Part shown: piece after piece, positions 11,645-23,445 of the stretch | Numbering within the stretch: the stretch's first letter is position 1 | Layout of the letters: every line of letters begins with the position of its first letter | Source of the DNA: Sipunculus nudus | Lineage: Eukaryota > Annelida > Sipuncula > Golfingiida > Sipunculidae | Length of the DNA stretch: 64,000 nucleotides | NCBI GenBank assembly: GCA_026874595.1 | Contig: CM049307.1 | Coordinates: 7,587,579-7,651,578, forward strand | Direction of reading: 5' to 3' | The notes under the pieces: generated by a model | The model's input: only the letters and a program-made list of their open reading frames with translations | Database searches by the model: none | Told to the model about the DNA's origin: nothing | Program-made: the position numbers and the translations under genes

Positions 11645-14040
11645 CACAATAGTGATAATTGGGAGGATGGCCTTAAAAATGTGGTCAATATCCTAGTTAA
11701 TGTAAGTACAAGAGAACAAAGATTATATGGCTAGGCCAGAAACTGGATTTTAAAATTGATACAATTTCATACGCTTGTTATTATTCGCTCGGCTAGCTCT
11801 ATACCTAAATGCATTGGCATCCAAATCAATCTTCACAAAAAAAATCATCATGTATACTCAGAGAAAGGGAATAACTTGTGCCATTCTCCTGTTGATATAA
11901 CATTATATCGTACAGCGTGAAGCATACACCCTCGTGGTAGGGCCTGCCGAGCTTTTAAATGCATGAGAACACCGTTATGACCACTTTCCATAGGACTTGC
12001 TGTTATATGTTATCCTAATTCGTTAGGAGTGACGGGTTTTAGAACGATGGGACGTGAGTGCTCCTCCCGTGAGTACATTAAATAAAAAGTTTTCACTGAC
12101 GCTACAAGGAGGGGTTTATATAGGTTAGCCCTAGCGGTTGTTGTTAATGCACAATTTAGCTGATTTGTTACTCTCATGGGAAATTACAAGTTGTATTCAG
12201 AATGGACCCGGCAACATGAATCTGTTATCGTCTTCGCTAAAACCTGCATCATTTACTGAAAAAAAGCCGTCGTAAATTGAAAAAATGCCTTATTCTTAAA
12301 CTCACAAATCAAAGCCCTGTTAGTTTCCAGAATGTTGCATTATACAAACCAAAAGATTCTAAATTGTATACGTTTCCAGTTACCATGGTAATGTAAATAA
12401 GAAACAGGCCTGTCACGAAGTGAATCGAGCCAGAGGGCAGGTTTAACCTATTTTATGGCAGTTAGATAGCTGTATTTGTATATGTTGTGAGGACAGTCGG
12501 TGCATCGGTTTGGGTTACTGTGTCGTGAGACATAGGGGTATTCAACAACCCGCTGTTTAGTATTGTTTCTAGCCTATTCAGTATTCGGCGTGCTCGTGAA
12601 AATAGATGAGCCTCAGGAGAAAGTTGGTCTGAGGCATTGTATTAGACTTATGAATATGAATGAACCAAGAAAGGTATTTAAAAGGGTCGCTAACAGAGTG
12701 AATCATTCAGGAATCATTCTTTAGTGTCCAGAAGCCGCCAATCGGGAACCAGTGCCGCCAGTCGAGGTCCAGTGCCGCCAGTTGGGGTCCAGTGCCGCCA
12801 GTTGGGGTCCAGTGCTGCCAGTCGGGGTACAGAGCATAGTCCTCCTATTGATTTTTTACTTACACGACATGCTATACATATATTGATTCCTAGAAAACAC
12901 TGTTACGGAGTGCAGAGACTCTTAAACATCCTGAAAGGAGCAATGACGGCAGACATTACTATTCACCCGCACAAGATAATTCCAACACATTCTCCGTTAC
13001 TGAAACACCAGAGGTAGACATGCGTATAGTAGAACTTGGAAAATACTCAAATCAAATACTTCTTGAATCGTAGTGATGCAGACAGGACTATTTTTTTCAG
13101 GAATTTTGAAGGTACTTTCCAGATTTCACGTTTCATATATACTAAGTAGTTATCTGAGATCTAATAATATCAATAAATGAATTTATATACTAGACAAACC
13201 TTGGAATGATTTATGGGGTTTTTTTTGTTTATGATGAAATTAATTGTTTAGTTGATGGTGTCCATTCAGATAATATACATTATTCAGGTCACTTCATTGA
13301 AGGTAGCATTAGTTTTATTGATCAAATCCGGTTATTAGAAGGCCGGATAAAGCGGTAAGACTAGACAAGATGGAGTCAAGCCAACCTTGGGTCATCCTTC
13401 AGATCACATGAATGAAGGCATCATTAGTTTTATTCGTTCGATACAGTTATGGCAGGGCCGTTTGGTATAAACAGACATGACTGAGTCCAATTAAAATTTG
13501 GTTCAGCGTAGGGTCAGGCGGCTAATCAATCAATGAAATTAAGTAGATTGCTAGTCGCCACACGGCGGTTAAAGTGATTCTGCAAATTAAAGTGTACAGT
13601 AGCACATAGAGTAACCCCCACCACACAAGTAAGGCCTTCGCAGACCGTATCATGATTATTATTTTGTTACGTGTATATAGAAATCATTTTAGACACCAAT
13701 TACATGCGCCCGCGATGAAAACGTCTCAAATGGTAATGATGCAACAAAAAACATCAAGTAGTCATCAAGGTTTGGTGGTTGTGATTTCGAAAGAAAACTT
13801 ATTCGGTCACACTGAAAGATGTTATTTGCATAATATATCAAAGATTCCGTGTTATATTACGGCTTGGTATATTTTCCCCATCATGACGGGCAGAAGTCGC
13901 AAACTTTTTTTCAAACAGTGGTCACCTTTTTTACCATCATTAATTCGGTTATCAAGTTGTACACACACACATATATATATAATGTATCGTATACAGTTAG
14001 TTTTACTTCATGTACGTTACTTTGAACTTTTATGTGTATC
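11645..14040. other. Non-coding remainder of duplication copy 2
   Basis: This matches 4,189-6,545 of copy 1. It contains the 20-bp minisatellite at 12,730-12,834 and ends at CA/TA tracts. No gene is recognised. Confidence 0.6.
12730..12834 (+). repeat. 20-bp minisatellite, 5 units (copy 2)
   Basis: Five head-to-tail 20-bp units as in copy 1. Two adjacent units share GTTGGGGTCC, which suggests local gene conversion since the duplication. Confidence 0.85.
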
Positions 14041-14044
14041 ACTT

Positions 14045-14096
14045 ATATATATATATATATATATATATTGATGTCTCTCTTCTTTTTGTGTTCATT

Positions 14097-14139
<43 letters not shown>
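14045..14139. repeat. Two TA microsatellites
   Basis: TA runs at about 14,045-14,069 and 14,101-14,139 are separated by about 30 unique bases. They sit just outside the left arm of a long inverted repeat. Another TA tract flanks its right arm, consistent with an element that settled in TA-rich DNA. Confidence 0.9.
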
Positions 14140-14144
<5 letters not shown>

Positions 14145-14199
14145 GTGTTACCCTGCGATGTAAAGTGCTCTATGGCCTACAGACTAGGCCAGAGCGGTA

Positions 14200-15267
14200 T
14201 AACTCTGGAGAAAAACAACACTGTAAATTCACTACTGTCTGTTTCACGGCATGCGACCCGATCATCAGGTGAATGTTGTTAGAATGAAGCTAACGGCGTG
14301 GTTTGAAAAGCCGAGACTTTACGAGCTTACGAGATTATGCTTTGTGCGTGTTGGGGGGAACATTTAACGACTGACACTGATCCTATTGTCCTCGGGGGCA
14401 CAATAGGATTGGGCGGGGTACACGTGCGATACTGGAACATAACAGGGCACAGAGGTTTATTGTGGTTTTAATGTTTATAATTAATACAAAGATATTTTAC
14501 CAGGAAGCCCATTAGGAAGTAAGCTAATATTGAATAGGGTCCTGGGTACAGTAAAATTAAAAAAATTTAAAAATGTTTTAAAATTTAGCATTCATACTAA
14601 TTTCTACATGCTCGCTCATCCCCCCCCCCCCCCCCCCCCCCCCCCCCCACTACCACGAGGACCCGCTGGGCAGACTCATCTGTTCAGGTGGTTGCTCTCC
14701 CACTGCTGACTCGCGGAGTCCATTGGATGGCAGGAAAGTTCTACTTTATCCTGGTCTAAGGGGCTTCACGACCTTCAGCTCGGAGACCTGCACCACTTGG
14801 TATGAGTATAGTACATTTGCCTTTTATATTCCTTTTTATATTGTATATTTGCTTTTTGAATTGTATATTTTCAGAGTATATGTGTATTGTATATTTATAT
14901 CATATGTGTATACTACTGAAATGTTACTGTACCCAGGACCCTATTAAATATCAGCTTACTTGCTAATGGGCTTCCTGGTAAAATATCTTTGTATTAATTA
15001 TAAACATTAAAACCACAATAAACCTCTGTGCCCTGTTATGTTCCAGTATCGCACGTGTACCCCGCCCAATCCTATTGTGCCCCCGAGGACAATAGGATCA
15101 GTGTCAGTCATTAAATGTTCCCCCAGCACGCACAAAGCATAATCTCGTATTCTCGGCTTTTCAAACCACGCCGTTAGCTTTATTCTTACAACATTCACCT
15201 GATGATCGGGTCGCATTCCGTGAAACAGACTGTTGTGAATTTACAGTGTTGTTTTTCTCCAGAGTTA
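14200..15267. mobile_element. Long-inverted-repeat (foldback/MITE-like) element, about 1.07 kb
   Basis: The left arm, 14,200-14,554, beginning TAACTCTGGAG, is inverted at 14,924-15,267, which ends CTCCAGAGTTA. The arms are about 345-355 bases and match closely throughout. An internal palindrome (CCTATTGTCCTCGGGGGCACAATAGG) is present in both arms. The about 370-base centre contains a 31-base poly-C tract and AT-rich sequence. No transposase is encoded, so it is non-autonomous. Superfamily cannot be assigned. The flanks are TA microsatellite, so a TA target is possible but cannot be told from background. Confidence 0.85.
14618..14648. repeat. Poly-C tract in the loop of the inverted repeat
   Basis: About 30 consecutive C bases lie in the single-stranded centre of the long inverted repeat. 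Other C or G runs in the window are near 1,868, 8,748, 25,909, 27,852, 30,651, 34,265, 35,540 and 37,758. Confidence 0.9.
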
Positions 15268-15278
15268 CACACACACAC

Positions 15279-15282
<4 letters not shown>

Positions 15283-15311
<29 letters not shown>

Positions 15312-15315
15312 TATG

Positions 15316-15350
<35 letters not shown>
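15283..15350. repeat. Interrupted TA microsatellite
   Basis: A CA run leads into a TA tract interrupted by two ATGTATGT steps. It directly precedes CAGTAGAGCGCG, a possible transposon end. Confidence 0.9.
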
Positions 15351-15352
<2 letters not shown>

Positions 15353-17126
15353 TAGAGCGCGTTTTTTTCCGAAAGCGTCGGTTGACAAGCTCGGAAAATC
15401 GATCAGGGGTCAAGCGGCAATTTCGCACGACAGTTAATAATCAATATGACGCCATTTTACATATGGAACACCGTATTTCTTTTCGATCTAACTGATTACC
15501 ATATAAAAATATTGGATTTATTGAAGAGTTTGATTGGTACCGATCAGTCTTACCTGTTATAGGATAGGTGTGTGTCCTTTTTTTTACAACAAATTAAAAG
15601 GGAAAGGTTAAATGACATTGCCTTTGGTGTAGTTTCTTTAACTCCAAACAGGCAGAGTCCAAGCGGCACACGCAAATAGAGTAAACGGCAAGGGAAAAAA
15701 GTTTTTGAACGATCGTAAAGCCTACTAATTAGAATGAATATTTTATAATTTTGAGATCTAAGGTAGGTTTAAACTGATTGAATACCCTAGCCGACATCGC
15801 ATATTAAACTTCCTGACTTCGTTTTATAAGAATGTTCTCTCTCTTTTGTTAACATCTGGATGATGGCAGGCTTGTCACCACGGTCGGGCCGCTCAAGCTT
15901 TGTCAGCTTGTCATCAAAGTATAACGCCGTCGTTTTCCTTTTCTTTGACTCCATAGGCCTATCTCTGTCAAGTGACAGCAAGATGATTGTGTTTGAGTAA
16001 TGTTCTTCTTGACAAAGTGAAATGAAGAATAAGCTGTAAAACAGCGATTTTAAGTAGATGACACAATTACTCTTGGGAATTAACTGCTCTTTGTATGGCT
16101 AGGCCCGCATGCTTTGGCCTCGCACAATTTTTTTAGCACAGCCATGTATGAGTGATACTCACCAATGTCTATGCGAGTAAACTTCTCAGTTATTAGACTG
16201 GTACCCCCGCTCTATTATGGTTCTCTACCCAATCATAGAGACGGGCGTACATTGCCATCTTCAGTAGTCCCGTCAGACTGGTTCCAACTTCAATATGGAT
16301 ATATATAAGTTAAAATAAACATTTCATTTGCTCGGAAAAGTTTCCAAAAGTTGGCTATACATTTCATGTGAGATTAATGATTAGATTAATAGATATTAAT
16401 GATAAATCAATGTCACATACAGTGGAATATCAAACTTATTCAGCATAATGTATTATCTATATATTCATCACTTTTTTTGTGCAACAACTCATTAATCATT
16501 ATTTTAAAACTAAATAAATATAAAAATGACTCTAGAAAGTTATTTTACAAGAATTCCTCATGGATAATCAACCATGACCGCGTGAGCGTCCATGACAAGC
16601 GGTTTGAGCGTGCATATCGGAGTTGGAACCAGTCTATCGGTAAGTCAGGAGTTGCAACTGGGAGTACCTAAGATGGCGTTGTACGCCCGTCTCTATGATC
16701 AGCTGAAGGCCATAATAGAGCGGGGTACTAGTCTATTCAGTTGTAGGCCTGACATCCTAGCCCAAGCCGAAGAACTATGCTTGCTTGAGAACAAACGAAA
16801 TATGGTTGATAACACACAACATGTGTGTTGACACAAGTGCTCATGGTTAAACTGCCCAGCTGTTTTCGGAGGGCAGTAGGATCCTAGCGTTACGGGGCTA
16901 GCTGTAGTTTTCACACAACATCGACAACATCGGCCCAGAATTAATTAAGGTCACCACTGGGCTTAAACACAAGACTGCAGGCCCTTGTGACTCGTAATTC
17001 CAAAAAAATAATTGAAGTATTTACATGCTTAAAAAATATTTCGTAAAAACGAATAAATTTTTGTTTCCCAATTTAAAATTTCGGATTAACGAATTTTTGG
17101 AAATCGGCATTCGGAAAAAAGGCGGT

Positions 17127-17130
<4 letters not shown>
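15351..17130. mobile_element. Possible pogo/Tigger-like remnant
   Basis: The left end CAGTAGAGCGCG then TTTTTTTCCGAAAGC lies against TA. Near 17,098-17,129, GCATTCGGAAAAAAGGCGGTCT next to TA resembles its inverse. CGGATTAACGAA-type motifs just inside the right end recall pogo-family binding sites. No transposase frame is recognised in the 1.8 kb, and the ends match only partly. The assignment is tentative. A short minus-strand frame at 15,787-15,981 has no recognisable domain. Confidence 0.25.
16193..16743. mobile_element. MITE-like inverted repeat, about 550 bp
   Basis: 16,190-16,300 (TTATTAGACTGGTACCC onward, then GCTCTATTATGG and AGAGACGGGCGTAC) is inverted at about 16,605-16,743. The arms are about 110-135 bases and moderately diverged. 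The centre is AT-rich and non-coding. No target duplication could be fixed by eye. Confidence 0.65.

Positions 17131-17187
<57 letters not shown>
17131..17187. repeat. TA microsatellite
   Basis: An almost pure TA tract of about 57 bases. It creates spurious Ile-Tyr open frames. Confidence 0.95.
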
Positions 17188-17189
<2 letters not shown>

Positions 17190-19399
17190 AACATCGAGAT
17201 ATACTATAAAAATATCCTTTCAAAACACAAAACTTTCACTTTAACATTGTTGTAAATAAGTACTTGCAAATCTTTATCCCCACCAAAACACTTTCGGAGA
17301 AGGAAACAGTTCATTTACAACTGGCGTGTCAGAAGTGGGTTTAAATTGTTCAGTGAATGTGAAAATACAAAGAGATCTTTAATTTGTTCATGAACGTAGA
17401 TCTTGAGTCTGATTTTTTGTCCATTATCCTCAGAACGTCAGATCTTTGTCTTTACAATTTCTGATGAAAACTTTTCCAGGCAATATTAAGAAACTATCCA
17501 ATTATATAAATAAACTTTTTTGCAATGGTTATAAGCCAATAAATTTTGCTTGATTGTCGAGTTTAAGAATTATTAGCTTCATTATCGATAGCGGAATAGC
17601 AATAAAGCAAACTTTCCCTGCACTTACCTACTGCGACGTTGAAATGTCGTGCAGCCGAATTTCATGACCATATGGGATTCTCTATGAAGAAAAGGCTGGG
17701 AATTCTTCCAACAACGCGAAGCAGTTTTTCCAATAGCGGCCCAACTCCGGCCTGGTCCAGGTGAGGCAAGTTAGTGGCATGTGGGTAAAATAGTGTGTCA
17801 ACACTACAAGAGCGGTTTAAATTCAATTTTAAACTACCACGTGGCAGGCGAGCAGCTCAGATTAATGATTAATGATGCTTTGACTTACTCGACTGATCGC
17901 AGCTTACTCACATGCGGGTACTTTACGGTTGTCCATTATGCTCAGAACATAAGCATTTACCTGGATGATGAGGGCCTAATCTGCTTTACAATGGAATGTG
18001 TGACTTGAGCATATATAGGTAGCTCCAGAAATCTATAACCTCCCTACTGAGGCACCCCTCGATTGCGGGCAAAATACCCGGTCCCGTCAGTGTCCGTTAT
18101 TCGGTGGTTCTACTGTTTTGATCATCGGTGGCTTCTGCACATCTTTCATGTTGAGTCTACAAGTGCACCTTCAACATGGCCGCTAGAATTGTATACAAAT
18201 AATCTCATTATCATTTTCAACTGTTCGCCTTGACCCAGAGGTCCCTTGTTTATAGTCGGCAAGGTGTGATCAAGCATAACAATTTTTACTTCCAATTTTA
18301 AGTGACACTCCGACATTATTTTTGTAAGATAGTGCATGTAATATAATAAGACAAACGGGATATTAAATAATACGGTAGGCGAGAGAATCACGGGCATGCA
18401 GTGTATGTAGTTGGCCATTTAAAAAGCTGAGGCCGGTGGTCAGCTTAGTACATCAGCCAGAGGGATCATCGGTACCAAGCAGGTGACAATTACTATCAAT
18501 ATTTTTTAAAAGATGTATGTATACATATAATAAAAATCCCTTACTGCAGTGTGAAAGTGGTAGCTTTCTGTAAAACAACAGCCTGTTTTAAAATCTACTT
18601 GCAGCAAAATTGCAATTTTGCGGCACATATATATTATTTATTTTTACCATCTTATATGTTACCTATTTTTTTAAAACAAATTTGTTGTCATGTGATAGCT
18701 GAGATTTATAGCCTTCATCTGATGTGAAATTTATTCAAATAGCTTTACCAATTCCAAAGGTGTAAACCCTAACCGTGTCTGTAGTAATTCGCATATTTTT
18801 AGAAAATTTGTTTAAAAACATAAGACCATGCAATAAGTCAGATAAGTGACATATTTGGCTCACACTAAATGAGTTATGAAGTCTTAATTCTTTTAGTTTG
18901 TCTGGTGTTCAACTCATATATCCGATTTATGGTCTAGTCGCATAAAGGCGTTACTTCACCTTTAAGTCAGTATAGATGTTCCATTGCCATCCAATTCTCC
19001 GCAATAACTTCCACGCCTGCACGATGTCTTCTGAGTACTTTCTTGTTGCATGCCCGCGCCCTTATCGAACCCTTTTTGGTTAATCCTCCAAATATTTCAA
19101 CAGTTTTTTTACTTGGTCAGTATTATGTAATTTGTTGTTACAGACAAGTACTTTTTTTACTTTTTACTTAAACATAAAATCACGTACATAAATGTCATCC
19201 TCCCTGACCATTGCACTTTCTTTCCTGTAAGCACCTTGATTTACTTTTCACATATATATGTGTGTGTGTGCTGTGTGATTTTATGAGGGTATTTCCAATG
19301 TTCAGCCCTTAATAGTCATTAAGAGTGTGCTCAGTTAATAAACAGGCATTACGCATACCATCAGAGAAGTAAATGGATGTCCAAATGCAAAATGACATT
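17188..19399. other. No recognisable feature
   Basis: I find no gene, RNA or strong repeat in this 2.2-kb stretch. Short frames exist on both strands without recognisable motifs. A minus-strand peptide near 17,640-17,800 looks mildly gene-like, with a GTAAGT donor-like site, but has a stop and no family match. Confidence 0.5.
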
Positions 19400-19865
19400 T
19401 ATATTATCAGAGACTGTTTTTGCTATACTCAAACATTGTAGAATTATTGTAAACAGTATTAGTATTATGGCCGTGCCAAGTGATACCGATGTAGGAGAAG
19501 GTGAAACAGTGCCTACTATTACTATATTTTTAAAAGTCTATTGCTTTTTTTAATGCAGTATAATTGAAAACGGTATTGGTCAATGCCTGTGCCAAATGGT
19601 ACTGATGTTGGAGCAGTTGAAAAAGTACTTACTTTTATTATTTTATCAAAGACGGTCTTTTGCTTTATTCAATTGCAGTATTACAGTAAACTGTATTGAT
19701 ATAACACCTGTGCCAAATGATGCCGATGTGGGTGCAGGTAAAACAGTATTTACCACTATTATATCATTAGAAGACTGTCTATTGCTATATTCAATTGCGG
19801 TTTTACTGTAAACTGTATTGATATAACACCTGTGCCAAATGATGCCGATGAGGGAGCAGAAATCT
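19400..19865 (+). repeat. About 120-bp tandem repeat, nearly 4 units
   Basis: The motif GTGCCAA(A/G)TG then GATG, followed by GCAGTAxxACxGTAAAC, recurs at 19,473, 19,589, 19,710 and 19,832, with spacings of 116, 121 and 122. The two right-hand units are most alike. A frame is open across part of it only because of unit length. Confidence 0.9.
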
Positions 19866-20351
19866 GAGCAACAAAGTGAACATGTGCGTTAAATCAATAA
19901 TAATAATCATGAATTATGATCTTGCTATAACAGAATGGAACAGTCAAAGAATTTTAAATGCTACTCAAGGGTTTAATTCTGACAAACCTGAAGTGATAAA
20001 TGTAGTAAAAAGCATGCTATTATAGGCCTAGTGGAACGTTCGTAAAGCTAGTGGGGTTTCTGCAGTAGGTCACCGTATATGCAAGAACCCTATGAGATAG
20101 CCAAGGAAAGGGTGACATGTCACCAATATAATGGGTCTAGTACCGTAGATGATGGCTTTGTTCATCTTTCGCTTCTTCCTACAGTAAACCATTTTAAAGT
20201 CCATGTTTTTTGACACTATCTGATCTCTGTCATAAATCTTTTTCAGTTTCTTTTGGTGTTCCAAAATGTGAAAAAATCTCAAAAAGTGAGCACAAGTGAA
20301 TTTAGAAATAAGTATAATATGATAGGGAATAAGTAAACGATTCTCTGCGGC
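19866..20351. other. No recognisable feature
   Basis: AT-rich spacer between two unrelated tandem arrays. No gene or RNA recognised. Confidence 0.5.
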
Positions 20352-22964
20352 ATTTAAATAGCCTGAAATACAGGAACGTCTCGGTCAAGTAGGTATAGCA
20401 TTAAAATAGCCTGAAATACAGGAACGTCTCGGTCAAATAGGTATAGCATTAAAATAGCCTGAAATACAGGAACGTCTCGGTCAAGTAGGTATAGCATTAA
20501 AATAGCCTGAAATACAGGAACGTCTCGGTCAAATAGGTATAGCATTAAAATAGCCTGAAATACAGGAACGTCTCGGTCAAGTAGGTATAGCATTAAAATA
20601 GCCTGAAATACAGGAACGTCTCGGTCAAGTAGGTATAGCATTAAAATAGCCTGAAATACAGGAACGTCTCGGTCAAGTAGGTATAGCATTAAAATAGCCT
20701 GAAATACAGGAACGTCTCGGTCAAGTAGGTATAGCATTAAAATAGCCTGAAATACATTAACGTCTCGGTCAAGTAGGTATAGCATTAAAATAGCCTGAAA
20801 TACAGGAACGTCTCGGTCAAGTAGGTATAGCATTAAAATAGCCTGAAATACAGGAACGTCTCGGTCAAGTAGGTATAGCATTAAAATAGCCTGAAATACA
20901 GGAACGTCTCGGTCAAGTAGGTATAGCATTAAAATAGCCTGAAATACAGGAACGTCTCGGTCAAGTAGGTATAGCATTAAAGTAGCCTGAAATACGGGAA
21001 CGTCTCGGTCAAGTAGGTATAGCATTAAAATAGCTTGAAATACGGGAACGTCTCGGTCAAATAGGTATAGCATTAAAATAGCCTGAAATACAGGAACGTC
21101 TCGGTCAAGTAGGTATAGCATTAAAATAGCCTGAAATACAGGAACGTCTCGGTCAAGTAGGTATAGCATTAAAATAGCCTGAAATACAGGAACGTCTCGG
21201 TCAAGTAGGTATAGCATTAAAATAGCCTGAAATACAGGAACGTCTCGGTCAAGTAGGTATAGCATTAAAATAGCCTGAAATACAGGAACGTCTCGGTCAA
21301 ATAGGTATAGCATTAAAATAGCCTGAAATACAGGAACGTCTCGGTCAAGTAGGTATAGCATTAAAATAGCCTGAAATACAGGAACGTCTCGGTCAAATAG
21401 GTATAGCATTAAAATAGCCTGAAATACAGGAACGTCTCGGTCAAGTAGGTATAGCATTAAAATAGCCTGAAATACAGGAACGTCTCGGTCAAGTAGGTAT
21501 AGCATTAAAATAGCCTGAAATACAGGAACGTCTCGGTCAAGTAGGTATAGCATTAAAATAGCCTGAAATACAGGAACGTCTCGGTCAAGTAGGTATAGCA
21601 TTAAAATAGCCTGAAATACAGGAACGTCTCGGTCAAGTAGGTATAGCATTAAAATAGCCTGAAATACAGGAACGTCTCGGTCAAGTAGGTATAGCATTAA
21701 AATAGCCTGAAATACAGGAACGTCTCGGTCAAGTAGGTATAGCATTAAAATAGCCTGAAATACAGGAACGTCTCGGTCAAGTAGGTATAGCATTAAAATA
21801 GCCTGAAATACAGGAACGTCTCGGTCAAGTAGGAATCGCATTAAAATAGCCTGAAATACAGGAACGTCTCGGTCAAGTAGGTATAGCATTAAAATAGCCT
21901 GAAATACAGGAACGTCTCGGTCAAGTAGGTATAGCATTAAAATAGCCTGAAATACAGGAACGTCTCGGTCAAGTAGATATAGCATTAAAATAGCCTGAAA
22001 TACAGGAACGTCTCGGTCAAGTAGGTATAGCATTAAAATAGCCTGAAATACAGGAACGTCTCGGTCAAGTAGGTATAGCATTAAAATAGCCTGAAATACA
22101 GGAACGTCTCGGTCAAGTAGGTATAGCATTAAAATAGCCTGAAATACAGGAACGTCTCGGTCAAGTAGGTATAGCATTAAAATAGCCTGAAATACAGGAA
22201 CGTCTCGGTCAAGTAGGTATAGCATTAAAATAGCCTGAAATACAGGAACGTCTCGGTCAAGTAGGTATAGCATTAAAATAGCCTGAAATACAGGAACGTC
22301 TCGGTCAAGTAGGTATAGCATTAAAATAGCCTGAAATACAGGAACGTCTCGGTCAAGTAGGTATAGCATTAAAATAGCCTGAAATACAGGAACGTCTCGG
22401 TCAAGTAGGTATAGCATTAAAATAGCCTGAAATACAGGAACGTCTCGGTCAAGTAGGTATAGCATTAAAATAGCCTGAAATACAGGAACGTCTCGGTCAA
22501 ATAGGTATAGCATTAAAATAGCCTGAAATACAGGAACGTCTCGGTCAAATAGGTATAGCATTAAAATAGCCTGAAATACAGGAACGTCTCGGTCAAGTAG
22601 GTATAGCATTAAAATAGCCTGAAATACAGGAACGTCTCGGTCAGGTAGGTATAGCATTAAAATAGCCTGAAATACAGGAACGTCTCGGTCAAGTAGGTAT
22701 AGCATTAAAATAGCCTGAAATACAGGAACGTCTCGGTCAAGTAGGTATAGCATTAAAATAGCCTGAAATACAGGAACGTCTCGGTCAAATAGGTATAGCA
22801 TTAAAATAGCCTGAAATACAGGAACGTCTCGGTCAAATAGGTATAGCATTAAAATAGCCTGAAATACAGGAACGTCTCGGTCAAGTAGGTATAGCATTAA
22901 AATAGCCTGAAATACAGGAACGTCTCGGTCAAGTAGGTATAGCATTAAAATAGCCTGAAATACA
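20352..22964. repeat. 48-bp minisatellite, about 54 units
   Basis: The 48-bp unit (plus strand: ATTAAAATAGCCTGAAATAC, then AGGAACGTCTCGGTCAAGTA, then GGTATAGC) repeats about 54 times with very few variants. Read on the minus strand it gives an uninterrupted 16-residue repeat, MLYLLDRDVPVFQAIL, for about 860 residues, because 48 is a multiple of 3 and the unit lacks stops in that frame. Variants are mostly amino-acid-changing (Leu to Phe about ten times; Leu to Pro, Ile to Thr, Pro to Asn once each). There is no signal peptide, flanking exon or splice context. I regard it as a non-coding satellite-type array. Confidence 0.95.
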
Positions 22965-23006
22965 TGGAATGAAAATGGTATGATATATCTTTTATTCCTT
23001 TAAAGT

Positions 23007-23389
23007 ATGGTGCAAAATGAAAGACTGTCTGTTTATAGACAGGAAATTATATTGGAGCAAGGGAACAAATTGCTTTCCAGAGAGATGCACGTTCGTCTGA
23101 TCACGTTTGTTTTGAAGAGTATTATAGACAAATACACAAAGATAAATGGTAAGCTTTATGCATATTTTGTGGATCTGCGTACAGTTTTTGACATGGTCTG
23201 GGTAAATGGACTCCTATAAAAAACTTTAGCCATCATCTTCATCTTTAGCCATTAACGATAACTTCTATAATTCTGTAAAAAGCATGTACTGAAATGCAAG
23301 AAGCTGTGTCAAGACAAAATGTTGAATTACCCCACCTTCGAAGATTTCAAAGAGTCAGACCGGGTGATGTGTTAAGCCCTTCTTTTTTC

Positions 23390-23445
<56 letters not shown>

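Larger units (their letters stand above)
6865..14045 (+). repeat. Direct tandem duplication, copy 2
   Basis: This is the second copy of the block that begins at base 1. It contains about 555 bases (11,036-11,590) that copy 1 lacks, next to the 52-bp array, and the arrays themselves differ in unit order. The last 60 bases match the end of copy 1 only loosely before a TA microsatellite begins. Small differences (poly-C length, TA length, scattered substitutions, one missense change in the DCXR-like exon) show the copies are not simply one sequence printed twice. Confidence 0.95.

Noticed and set aside
15246-15437. Ile-Tyr-rich frames over TA microsatellites, here and at other TA tracts
   Set aside because: TA repeats read as Ile-Tyr or Tyr-Ile. 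No flanking coding signal was found.
15787-15981. 64-codon minus-strand frame inside the possible pogo-like relic as a transposase piece
   Set aside because: It is Lys/Arg-rich but shows neither a DDE nor a CENP-B-type helix-turn-helix pattern.
17640-17800. Possible minus-strand exon with a GTAAGT donor
   Set aside because: A stop codon interrupts it. The peptide resembles no family with confidence.
20354-22945. 863-codon minus-strand open frame as a repeat protein
   Set aside because: It is a by-product of a 48-bp minisatellite. Variants mostly change residues and there is no flanking gene structure.
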